Origin: an uncultured Oscillospiraceae bacterium
GTDB lineage: Bacteria > Bacillota > Clostridia > Oscillospirales > Oscillospiraceae
Length of the DNA: 8,366 nucleotides
NCBI GenBank assembly: GCA_900752285.1
Contig: CAADUW010000028.1
Span: 1 to 8,366 of the forward strand
Reading direction: 5' to 3'
Under the pieces are notes generated by a model. That model did no database searches. It was not told the DNA's origin and was given only the letters and a program-made list of their open reading frames with translations. Shown here in pieces: positions 1 through 6,087 of this stretch; position 1 is the stretch's first letter; each line of letters opens with the position of its first letter. The translations under genes and the position numbers were made by a program.

Positions 1-180
1 TGCGGCGGAGAGACTCCCCCTGCCACTGCGTGGCCCTCCCCCCTCATAAATGCGGGGGGCAAGGCTTATCGTTCCGCGGTACCTTTCATCCGGGGGCTTC
101 TCACGCCGGTGACTTCGCTGCCTCGGAATGACTGCGCTGTTCGGAGTGCACGCCCCAATGCCCCGCTAAACAACAATTTA
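1..180. repeat. Gene-free left edge with palindromic repeat fragments
   Basis: I see no supportable gene here. The stretch is GC-rich and contains a C6/G6 inverted repeat (38-43 with 54-59, 10-nt loop). At 118-130 it carries CTGCCTCGGAATG, the exact reverse complement of 3113-3125 in the other intergenic region. This shows that a dispersed repeat family is present in both gaps. No promoter pointing rightward is convincing. What lies to the left of base 1 is unknown. Confidence 0.45.
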
Positions 181-223
181 TCCCCAAAAGCCCCCTGCTT
201 CCGGGATTCCCGGAGGCAGGGGG
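181..223 (-). terminator. Intrinsic terminator of the c-di-GMP signalling gene
   Basis: Read on the minus strand, this lies 14 nt past the stop codon of the gene ending at 237. It is a 15-pair stem (191-205 with 209-223, ATT loop) with one G-T wobble and a GC-rich base, followed by CTTTT (186-190). The U tract is short, but the stem is very stable and the position is as expected for a Rho-independent terminator. Confidence 0.65.
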
Positions 224-236
224 AGACATATCCGTT

Positions 237-2825
237 TTATTTGTCCTCCATCAGGCAGAGCGTGACCTTTTCCCGTTTGGCACGGTAGAGGGCGGCGTCG
301 GCTCGCTGCAGAACCTCTCGGGTTGACCCCTCATCCGGGAAACACAGGGACACGCCCGCGGAACAGGAGGCGCTGAAGCTGCCCTTTGTGAACTGCTTCA
401 TAAATCCGCGGCAAATGCCCAGAATCCGCTGCCTGAGCTGCTCCGGCTCTCCGGTTCGGGTCAGAATTGCCAGAAACTCATCTCCGCCGTAGCGGCACAG
501 AATGTTCTCGCCCGCTTTCTGACGAAGGAATTCCGCAAAGTTCAGAATGACCCGGTCTCCCGCGGCGTGCCCAAAGGTGTCGTTGATGTATTTCAGATTA
601 TCCAGATCGAACATGCACACCGCCAGCGGATAGTCGGACGCGCACAGCTTCCGCAGGGCGTTATCCAGCCCCCGCCGGTTCAAAAGTCCTGTCATGGGAT
701 CCCGGGCGACTTCGTCGGACAACGCTTTCTCGTGCTGCCTCAGCTCCGCCACATCCAGTATCCGGCAGATTCGCCGCCGAAGGTCAAACAGGGGGTGGCA
801 CTTGCACAGGAAGTCGTCCGCATGCTCCATCAGGTCATGGGCACTGCCCTCGGCCGCGGCAGGATCGGGCAGGGTAATGAGCACCGGGACCTCCCGGCTT
901 GCCGGACTGTGCCGCAGCTCACGGAGAATCTGCTCGCTGCCGCCCTCCGGGAATGTGGCGCTGAGGATCACGGCGGAAAAGGGGTAGGAGGGAAAGTCCC
1001 GGATCTGCCGGAGGGCCTCCTCCGGCGTATGGTATTGCAGAACCTGAAAATCCTCGGCAAAGAGTGCCGCAATTTTTTTCAGGAAGGCTTCGTCCTCGTC
1101 CACCGCCAGAAGCCGGCGAGCTGTGGACACGGGAACGGCCACCGGCTGCGCGGGGGCGTTGTCCGCCTCGGTCAGCAGACGCGCAAAGTCGTCCGCAGGC
1201 ATGGGCTTTGCAAACAGGTAGCCCTGCACATAGTCGCAGTCCGCATCCAGAAGCCGGTCTGCCTGCCCCTTCTGCTCGACGCCCTCGGCGACTACCCGCA
1301 GCCCCATGCGGTGAGCCATATTGATCACATCCGTCAGAATGCTCCCGATGGCGGGCTTGGCGGTTTCGTTCCGGACGAAATTCATGTCCAGCTTGAGAAT
1401 ATCCAGCTTCATTTGCCCGAAGATGCTCAGGGAGGAATAGCCGCTGCCAAAGTCGTCCATTTCCACGGGGAAGCCACAGTCCCGGAGCTGACCCATGTTT
1501 TCGGCAATTTTGACCGGGTGGCGCATGTAGGCGCTTTCCGTGATCTCCAGATGGAGATACTTCGGGTCAATGTCATATTGCTTTATAAGCCACGGCAGGG
1601 TATCCACCAGCTCCGTGTGGTACAGATCTGCCCGGGAAATGTTGACGGAGACCGGCACCAGCCGGTGCCCATCCAGCTGCCACTGATGCAGCATGCGGCA
1701 GGCGGTTTCCCATACAAACCGGTCCAGTTGAAAGACAAAGCCGTTCCGCTCGAACAGAGGTACAAATTCCGCCGGGGAAACGGTCCCCAATTGGGGACTG
1801 AACCACCGGGTCAGTGCCTCGGCGCCTGCCAGCGCGCCGGATTTCAGCTCTATCTTGGGCTGGAAATAGACCTGAAATTCTCCGTTTCCCAGAGCCTCAG
1901 CCATGGCGGAGGTCAGTGCCTGCTCCCGCAGACTTTTGCAGCGGAGGGAGTCGTCATAGACGGCGGAGTACCGGTCAAACTGCCCCTTGATGCTGTTGAC
2001 TGCCATCAGAGCCCGGTCGCACATCAGCTCCACGGGGATGGTGCGATCCCTGATCTCGTAAATGCCCCAGCGTATGACAGTGCTGCGCAGGATCGGTTCC
2101 TTGGCAGTTCCTCTGGGGAAAATCAGCTCCTCCCAATCCGGATGGGCGGCATCCGAACGCTGCATGCACAGAAACCGATCCGCGCTGAATCGTCCGCAGA
2201 AGCCGGTGGAGCCCAGTGCCAGCTGGGTTCGGCTGGCAACCTCCCGCAAAAGCCGGTCGCCCTCCTGCATGCCGAAGCTGTCATTGATCATCTTGAAATT
2301 TTCAATGTTGGAGCAGACAATGCTGTAGTTGTGATCCGGGTCCTCCCGCAGTGTGCGGCGCACCTTTTCGTAGAAGTATTCCTTACTGTACACTCCGGTG
2401 AGCCGGTCAAATTTCAGAGACTCGACCATGGCAGAGGATTCCCGCAGCTTGATGATGCTGGCGATCCGGTGCAGCACCACCTTGGGATGGTAGGGCTTGG
2501 GAACAAAATCCGTGGCGCCCCGGGCAAGGGCATCCACCTCGTCCTGCACGCTGTTGTTCTGGGTCATGACGATGACGGGAATCAGAGAAAGCTCCGGATC
2601 CGGGCGCACGGTGTCCAGAAATTCGTAGCCATCCATCACGGGCATGATGAGATCCAGCAGGATCAGGGAAATGCTGCCTGCGTGGCTGCGCAGAATATCC
2701 AGTGCTTCACGCCCGTTTTCCGCCGCAAAAACCGTATAAGTATCCTCAAGAATCGTGGTGAGCATTTCCCGATTGATGGTATTATCCTCAACAACAAGAA
2801 TCTGTCTCTTTGGAACGATTGCCAT
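237..2825 (-). CDS. Five-domain c-di-GMP protein: REC-GGDEF(degenerate)-EAL-REC(degenerate)-GGDEF
   Basis: This 862-residue cytoplasmic protein has no signal peptide or membrane segment. Domains in order: REC1 (about 8-125) is intact, with acidic E13/D14, phospho-acceptor D58, T88 and K110. GGDEF1 (about 138-290) is degenerate, with SADRF at 214-218 in place of the signature. EAL (about 305-550) keeps the phosphodiesterase residues E336-A-L, N395, E427, D457-D458, K478, E514 and Q534. REC2 (about 570-690) keeps D576 and K675 but has S622 where the phospho-acceptor Asp should be. GGDEF2 (about 700-860) has DPMTGLLNRRG, metal ligand D740 and intact GGDEF at 780-784. The inhibitory RxxD site upstream (771-774) reads AGEN and is absent. 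By family knowledge the EAL should hydrolyse c-di-GMP and GGDEF2 should make it from GTP; which dominates is not visible. A TAG three codons upstream in frame limits the start to this ATG; the ribosome binding site is weak (CAGGT). No sensor kinase is adjacent. Confidence 0.93.
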   Translation of the reverse strand: MAIVPKRQILVVEDNTINREMLTTILEDTYTVFAAENGREALDILRSHAGSISLILLDLIMPVMDGYEFLDTVRPDPELSLIPVIVMTQNNSVQDEVDALARGATDFVPKPYHPKVVLHRIASIIKLRESSAMVESLKFDRLTGVYSKEYFYEKVRRTLREDPDHNYSIVCSNIENFKMINDSFGMQEGDRLLREVASRTQLALGSTGFCGRFSADRFLCMQRSDAAHPDWEELIFPRGTAKEPILRSTVIRWGIYEIRDRTIPVELMCDRALMAVNSIKGQFDRYSAVYDDSLRCKSLREQALTSAMAEALGNGEFQVYFQPKIELKSGALAGAEALTRWFSPQLGTVSPAEFVPLFERNGFVFQLDRFVWETACRMLHQWQLDGHRLVPVSVNISRADLYHTELVDTLPWLIKQYDIDPKYLHLEITESAYMRHPVKIAENMGQLRDCGFPVEMDDFGSGYSSLSIFGQMKLDILKLDMNFVRNETAKPAIGSILTDVINMAHRMGLRVVAEGVEQKGQADRLLDADCDYVQGYLFAKPMPADDFARLLTEADNAPAQPVAVPVSTARRLLAVDEDEAFLKKIAALFAEDFQVLQYHTPEEALRQIRDFPSYPFSAVILSATFPEGGSEQILRELRHSPASREVPVLITLPDPAAAEGSAHDLMEHADDFLCKCHPLFDLRRRICRILDVAELRQHEKALSDEVARDPMTGLLNRRGLDNALRKLCASDYPLAVCMFDLDNLKYINDTFGHAAGDRVILNFAEFLRQKAGENILCRYGGDEFLAILTRTGEPEQLRQRILGICRGFMKQFTKGSFSASCSAGVSLCFPDEGSTREVLQRADAALYRAKREKVTLCLMEDK

Positions 2826-2879
2826 GCTTTTCTACCTGTACTTTCCATGGAATCCGGTCTTTTCCGGAAAAACGCATAT

Positions 2880-2937
2880 CGCTGCGGCAGGAAAAAACCG
2901 GGCGGACACAGCCCCCCGGAAAATCCACTCCGCAGCG
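2880..2937 (-). promoter_or_regulatory. Structured 5' leader with a terminator-like hairpin
   Basis: In the leader of the c-di-GMP gene, on the minus strand, an 8-bp outer stem (2930-2937 with 2880-2887, CGCTGCGG/CCGCAGCG) encloses an inner hairpin (2912-2919 with 2898-2905, 6-nt loop, one mismatch). The inner hairpin is followed directly by six U (2892-2897). A hairpin plus U tract inside a longer stem could act as an attenuator. I cannot match it to a known riboswitch, including the c-di-GMP classes, so a regulatory role is inference only. Confidence 0.35.
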
Positions 2938-2980
2938 TCCCCAATCTCTGCCAACGCCATTTCGACAATTTTTCAGTTTC

Positions 2981-3009
2981 ATTATAGCACGGGGCGGGTG
3001 GAAAAGCAA
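2981..3009 (-). promoter_or_regulatory. Sigma-A-type promoter of the c-di-GMP gene
   Basis: On the minus strand there is TTGCTT (3009-3004), a 17-nt spacer and a perfect TATAAT (2986-2981). The expected start of transcription is near 2974, giving a leader of about 150 nt before the ATG at 2825. The spacing and perfect -10 make this the best promoter in the intergenic region. It implies transcription independent of the LacI-type gene upstream. Confidence 0.7.
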
Positions 3010-3113
3010 GAATTTCTTGGAAAAAAGCGGAGGTCAAACGATTTTGAATTCATGATACGGTACTGTTCCCCAGACCCGGTTTAGCGTATCAAAAATCCAA
3101 AATATGGGTTGCC

Positions 3114-3146
3114 ATTCCGAGGCAGTGCGCACACTACCGTGGGAAT
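3114..3146. repeat. Palindromic intergenic repeat, type A
   Basis: ATTCC (3114-3118) pairs with GGAAT (3142-3146). Inside, GGCAGTG (3121-3127) pairs with CACTACC (3132-3138) around a CGCA loop, with one mismatch. The left 13 nt (from 3113) recur exactly, inverted, at 118-130, so this is part of a dispersed family rather than a local accident. No function is visible. Confidence 0.5.
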
Positions 3147-3161
3147 TCCTCTCGACGAGGT

Positions 3162-3203
3162 GTCGTTCTGAGCCAGTGACATCAGTCACTGGCTCAGAAT
3201 GAC
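3162..3203. repeat. Palindromic intergenic repeat, type B (long perfect hairpin)
   Basis: A perfect 15-bp inverted repeat (3166-3180 with 3185-3199, ATCA loop) extends through a G-T wobble to three more pairs (3162-3203). There is no T run on either side, so a classical terminator is unlikely. It could still form a strong cruciform or a stable RNA hairpin downstream of the LacI-type gene. Confidence 0.55.
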
Positions 3204-3222
3204 CGGTTATCGGGGCGCAGCC

Positions 3223-3253
3223 CCCTTGGCTCTCCCAGAGGGAGAGCCAAGGG
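3223..3253. repeat. Palindromic intergenic repeat, type C (perfect hairpin)
   Basis: A perfect 14-bp stem (3223-3236 with 3240-3253) closes on a 3-nt AGA loop. It is followed by a small GGCGC-TTC-GCGCC hairpin. No U tract follows on either strand. It lies about 100 nt past the stop codon of the minus-strand regulator and may help end or protect that transcript, but a dispersed repeat is the simpler reading. Confidence 0.5.
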
Positions 3254-3270
3254 CGCTTCGCGCCGTGTAC

Positions 3271-3353
3271 TAAGGCACCACCGCACAATTGCGTCTGCGA
3301 GTCTCCGCCGTCTTTTTGCCCCACTTCTTGCCGAATTGCGCGGTGCTGCCCTA
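3271..3353. mobile_element. Short MITE-like element (79 bp plus flanking TA)
   Basis: The ends are imperfect inverted repeats: AGGCACCACCGCACAATT on the left (from 3273) and, reading inward from the right, GGGCAGCACCGCGCAATT (from 3351), which agree at 15 of 18 positions. Both ends are flanked by TA (3271-3272 and 3352-3353), and CTA occurs at both borders. A TA duplication is typical of MITEs mobilised by IS630/Tc1-mariner-type transposases. No ORF lies inside. A second, longer, inverted copy occupies the right end of the window. The right border forms the stop codon of the adjoining regulator gene. It is non-autonomous if real; its transposase source is not in the window. Confidence 0.65.
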
Positions 3354-4385
3354 AAACACGCTGTTCTGCTTAATGAAAATGTCGTTCAGCATGAGAATGC
3401 GCTCCTTTTCGGGGGAGCGGCCGCTGACAAAGTAGTCCAGCAGGATGGAGAAGGGCAGGGCACCCTGCTGTTCTGCCCGGTGGCCAATACAGGCGCTGAG
3501 AGAGCCGTCCAGAATGCAGGGGCGGGTGGAGTCGGTCATGCCGAAGCCAATGTGCACCACGGTCCCGATCCGCCCGCAGTCCCGGATGGCGCGTCCCACG
3601 GAAGCGGCACTGTCCGGGACGGTGTAGACCGCGGTAATGTCCCGGTGTTCCTCCAGCAGCGCCCGGGTCAGATGGTAGGCGTGCTCCGGGTCCACGGTAA
3701 TGTCCTCGCTCTCGATCAGCTGAAAATCATCGCTCAGCGTGCGAAGCTCGTCCACAAAGCCTTTGTACCGCAGAGCGTGGCTGGACAGGTATCTGCTGCC
3801 GTTCAGCAGCAGGATCCGGGGAGACTGTCCCCGGGTAAAATTGTGGATCAGACCGGCGGCGGTGCGTCCGCCCACGTAATAATCGCTTCCGATGTAACAG
3901 AAGGGCTTGAAATCCCGAATTTCGGACTGGAGCAGGATCACCAGAATGCCCTGGGCGGTCAGTTCCTCCAGCCGCCGGCGGATAATGGGATCGTCCAGCG
4001 GGACAAGCACCAGCGCGCTGATGTCCATCGCCGCCAGTTCGTCGATAATGGCAAGCTGCGCCTCCGGGTGGCAGTAATCGAAAAAACGTTTTTCTACGGC
4101 AATGCCGTATTCTGCCAGCTCCCGCTCCATTGCCGCGGCGCTGCGCAGAACGATGGACCAGAAGCCGTTCTGATCGATCCGGGAGAGAAAGCCGATCCGC
4201 AGGTGCCTCCGCCGCATGGAAAGCTGCTGGGCAGCGCGACTGGGTTCGTAGTCGTGCTCCTGCACGATGGCGCGGATCCGCTGGGCGACCTCCGGGTCGA
4301 CCCGGCCCCGGTTGTGGAGTACCCGGTCTACGGTTCCCCGGGAAACCCCGGCAAGCTTTGCAATATCGCAGATGGTAATGGACAT
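3351..4385 (-). CDS. LacI/GalR-family transcriptional regulator
   Basis: This is a 344-residue DNA-binding repressor, the normal length for the family. Residues 3-48 form the helix-turn-helix (ITICDIAKLAGVSRGTVDRV), in the RGTVDRVLHNRGRVD subtype rather than the commoner TVSRVLN form. Residues about 49-60 are the hinge helix, and about 62-340 are a sugar-binding-protein-like effector domain. I chose the ATG at 4385 because the fold begins there and AAGGGG sits 8 nt upstream; a longer frame to 4424 would add 13 residues of no family character and would begin at the predicted transcription start. It is divergent from the sulfatase gene, with operator-like sites by both promoters, so it probably represses itself and the sulfatase/SBP genes until a sugar ligand binds. 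The ligand is unknown. The TAG stop lies at the border of a MITE-like insertion, but the C-terminus looks complete. Confidence 0.93.
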   Translation of the reverse strand: MSITICDIAKLAGVSRGTVDRVLHNRGRVDPEVAQRIRAIVQEHDYEPSRAAQQLSMRRRHLRIGFLSRIDQNGFWSIVLRSAAAMERELAEYGIAVEKRFFDYCHPEAQLAIIDELAAMDISALVLVPLDDPIIRRRLEELTAQGILVILLQSEIRDFKPFCYIGSDYYVGGRTAAGLIHNFTRGQSPRILLLNGSRYLSSHALRYKGFVDELRTLSDDFQLIESEDITVDPEHAYHLTRALLEEHRDITAVYTVPDSAASVGRAIRDCGRIGTVVHIGFGMTDSTRPCILDGSLSACIGHRAEQQGALPFSILLDYFVSGRSPEKERILMLNDIFIKQNSVF

Positions 4386-4393
4386 GGCGCTTT

Positions 4394-4399
4394 CCCCTT
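4394..4399 (-). promoter_or_regulatory. Ribosome binding site deciding the regulator start
   Basis: AAGGGG on the minus strand ends 8 nt before the ATG at 4385. No comparable site precedes the upstream in-frame start at 4424. Confidence 0.7.
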
Positions 4400-4408
4400 T
4401 GCAGCAAA

Positions 4409-4428
4409 ATGCGTGCCTGTGCACACAC
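4409..4428. promoter_or_regulatory. Candidate LacI-type operator 1, at the regulator promoter
   Basis: This is a 20-bp pseudo-palindrome with 9-bp half sites (6 of 9 matched) around TG. It contains TGCGTGC-N3-TGCACACAC, which recurs inverted at 4586-4605 (16 of the 19 positions match across the core). It overlaps the expected transcription start (about 4424) of the minus-strand regulator, a typical position for autorepression. Binding by the adjoining regulator is inferred from position and duplication. Confidence 0.6.
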
Positions 4429-4430
4429 CT

Positions 4431-4459
4431 AACATATCATGTTTCGAGACAGAAGTCAA
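4431..4459 (-). promoter_or_regulatory. Promoter of the LacI-type regulator
   Basis: On the minus strand there is TTGACT (4459-4454), a 17-nt spacer and TATGTT (4436-4431). The -35 matches the consensus at 5 of 6 positions and the -10 at 4 of 6. The start is expected near 4424, about 40 nt before the ATG, with operator 1 directly on it. Confidence 0.6.
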
Positions 4460-4532
4460 GCTATTTTGCATAAAATGGTGAATATAGATTTGTTAAAAAG
4501 ATAGAAATAAGCCAAGATGCACAAAAAGTCTC

Positions 4533-4561
4533 TTTACAAATCAAATGCGGCTTGCTAATAT
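4533..4561 (+). promoter_or_regulatory. Promoter of the sulfatase/SBP operon
   Basis: TTTACA (4533-4538), a 17-nt spacer and TAATAT (4556-4561) match sigma-A boxes at 5 of 6 and 4 of 6 positions. The expected start is near 4568, giving a leader of about 108 nt. The candidate operator at 4586-4605 would lie from about +19, where a bound repressor could block elongation or open-complex formation. AT-rich DNA lies upstream. Confidence 0.55.
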
Positions 4562-4585
4562 GAGAGTGAAAGTACGGGAAAAACA

Positions 4586-4605
4586 GTGTGTGCATGTGCA
4601 CGCAC
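4586..4605. promoter_or_regulatory. Candidate LacI-type operator 2, at the sulfatase promoter
   Basis: This is a 20-bp pseudo-palindrome, GTGTGTGCA-TG-TGCACGCAC, with half sites matching at 8 of 9 positions. It is the inverted counterpart of the site at 4409-4428. The two centres are 177 bp apart, close to 17 helical turns, so looping by a tetramer or repressor pair is possible. It is the better palindrome of the two and so probably the stronger site. Confidence 0.65.
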
Positions 4606-4660
4606 AAACAAAACTAAGGAAAGTTTCTTCTCCGCGTTTCACGGAAAGAAGAGCTGGCTT

Positions 4661-4666
4661 GAGAGG
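4661..4666 (+). promoter_or_regulatory. Ribosome binding site deciding the sulfatase start
   Basis: GAGAGG lies 9 nt before the ATG at 4676. It directly abuts another in-frame ATG at 4667, leaving no room for that codon to be used, so 4676 is preferred. The change is only three residues. Confidence 0.65.
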
Positions 4667-4675
4667 ATGGCGACA

Positions 4676-6019
4676 ATGAGCCGAAGACCGAATTTCATTA
4701 TTTTTCTCACGGACGATCAGGGCTACGGGGATCTGTCCTGCATGGGGAACACGGATTTCCTGACGCCCCACATCGACGAGGTAGCATCCACCGGCGCCCG
4801 CTTTACCAACTGGTATTCGGGCAGCCCCGTGTGCTCCCCCTCCCGGGCGTCCCTGCTGACGGGGCGGTACCCCGGAAACGCCGGAGTCCGTGCAATCCTT
4901 GCCGGACACCGGAAGGCGACGGGACTGACGAACGAAGCCCCCACCATTGCCTCGGCGGTGAAGGAACTGGGTTACCGGACCGCGGTGGTGGGCAAGTGGC
5001 ATCTGGGACTGCAGGAGCAGAGCCGTCCAAACCAGAACGGATTCGATTATTTCTACGGCTTCATGGCGGGCTGTATCGACTACTATTCCCACATTTTCTA
5101 CTGGTCCATGGCAGACGGCAAGACCGATCCCACCCACGATCTGTGGGAAAACGGGCGGGAGTTCTATGACAACGGTAAGTACTTCACCGAGATGGTCACG
5201 GACAAGGCAGTGGAGCGGATCCGGGAAATGAGCCGGTCGGAGGAGCCGTTCCTGCTGTATGTGGCGTACAACGCGCCCCACTATCCCATGCACGCCCCCC
5301 GGAAGTATCTGGATCGGTTCCCGGATCTGCCGCAGGACCGGCGGATCATGGCGGCTATGCTCAGCGCAGTGGATGACGGCGTAGGACAGATCATGGACGA
5401 GGTGAAGCGGCAGGGGATCCTGAACGATACGGTGGTGTTCTTCCAGAGCGATAACGGCCCGTCCCGGGAGTCCCGGAACTGGATGGACGGCAGAGGGGAC
5501 CCCTACTACGGCGGCCAGCCCGGCGGACTGAAGGGGCACAAGTTCAGTCTTTTTGAGGGCGGCATCCGGGTGCCCGGCATTTTCAGCTGGCCGGGGCACA
5601 TTCCCGCCGGTCAGGTGATCGACGAGCCCTGTGCGGCCATGGACGTATTCCCCACCCTGCTGACGATGGCAGGCGGAGACCCCAGCCGGTACGCACTGGA
5701 CGGAAGCGATATTTCCGGTGTGCTGATGCATCAGGAAAAGACGCCCCATGACGCTTTGTACTGGGAAATGGAGCAGCAGACGGCGATCCGGCAGGGCGAT
5801 TACAAGCTGGTGCTGAACGGCCAGCTGGTGGAGAGCGAGCCGCCGCAGGATCCGGTGTTTCTGTCCAACCTCAGGGAGGATCCCGGCGAGACCAGAAATC
5901 TGGCGGCGCAATATCCGGCCCTTACGGAGGAACTTACGCAAAAGGCACTTACCTGGCGGGCAGGAATCGAGAAAACCTGGGACGAGAAGTTCGCCGCCAA
6001 TTACCGAAGCACCACATGA
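4676..6019 (+). CDS. Cys-type sulfatase (type I, formylglycine-dependent), cytoplasmic
   Basis: This 447-residue arylsulfatase-family enzyme should hydrolyse a sulfate ester. The activation motif C53-S-P-S-R57 carries the Cys that is converted to formylglycine. Metal ligands are D13-D14 (TDDQG) and D259-N260 (SDNG). K107 and H109 (GKWHLG), H202 (PHYP) and K286 (GLKGHK) are the usual sulfate-contacting residues, and GGIRVP (295-300) is the family signature. The mature fold begins at residue 5 with no signal peptide, so it should act in the cytosol on an imported sulfated compound. The Cys-type site needs a radical-SAM anSME maturase under anaerobic conditions; none is in the window. The SBP gene follows after 68 bp, so they probably share a transcript under LacI-type control. 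The specific substrate (sulfated sugar or aryl sulfate) and subfamily cannot be fixed from sequence alone. Confidence 0.93.
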   Translation: MSRRPNFIIFLTDDQGYGDLSCMGNTDFLTPHIDEVASTGARFTNWYSGSPVCSPSRASLLTGRYPGNAGVRAILAGHRKATGLTNEAPTIASAVKELGYRTAVVGKWHLGLQEQSRPNQNGFDYFYGFMAGCIDYYSHIFYWSMADGKTDPTHDLWENGREFYDNGKYFTEMVTDKAVERIREMSRSEEPFLLYVAYNAPHYPMHAPRKYLDRFPDLPQDRRIMAAMLSAVDDGVGQIMDEVKRQGILNDTVVFFQSDNGPSRESRNWMDGRGDPYYGGQPGGLKGHKFSLFEGGIRVPGIFSWPGHIPAGQVIDEPCAAMDVFPTLLTMAGGDPSRYALDGSDISGVLMHQEKTPHDALYWEMEQQTAIRQGDYKLVLNGQLVESEPPQDPVFLSNLREDPGETRNLAAQYPALTEELTQKALTWRAGIEKTWDEKFAANYRSTT

Positions 6020-6027
6020 GTCAATAA

Positions 6028-6054
6028 CTGCCGCACGGAAATCGTCCGGGGCAG
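6028..6054 (+). other. Imperfect stem-loop between sulfatase and SBP genes
   Basis: CTGCC (6028-6032) pairs with GGCAG (6050-6054), and CGGA (6036-6039) with TCCG (6045-6048), with a small internal loop. No U tract follows, so it is unlikely to terminate. It could mark a processing or stabilising point between two genes needed in different amounts. The pairing is visible; the role is inference. Confidence 0.3.
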
Positions 6055-6087
6055 ATGTTGGATAAAATAAAAATGGAGGAAACTGGA

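Noticed and set aside
2826..2975. c-di-GMP (GEMM-type) riboswitch in the leader of the c-di-GMP gene
   Set aside because: I looked for this because of the gene's function, but the conserved core and tetraloop-receptor arrangement are not recognisable.
567..2987. 806-codon open frame on the plus strand opposite the c-di-GMP gene
   Set aside because: It is antisense to a gene with clear domain motifs, has no family character, and follows from GC-rich codon use in the true gene. No promoter or ribosome binding site supports it.
3223..3253. Intrinsic terminator for the regulator gene
   Set aside because: The stem is perfect but no U tract follows on the minus strand, so it is listed as a repeat.
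4386..4424. Longer start for the LacI-type regulator at 4424
   Set aside because: It would add 13 residues without family resemblance and would start at the expected transcription start. The ATG at 4385 has a good ribosome binding site.
3336..4481. 381-codon plus-strand frame opposite the LacI-type gene
   Set aside because: It is a shadow of the regulator gene. It also crosses the MITE border and both regulatory elements, and has no domain signature.
4541..5941. 466-codon minus-strand frame opposite the sulfatase gene
   Set aside because: It is antisense to a gene with complete catalytic motifs. It has no domain and no start signal.
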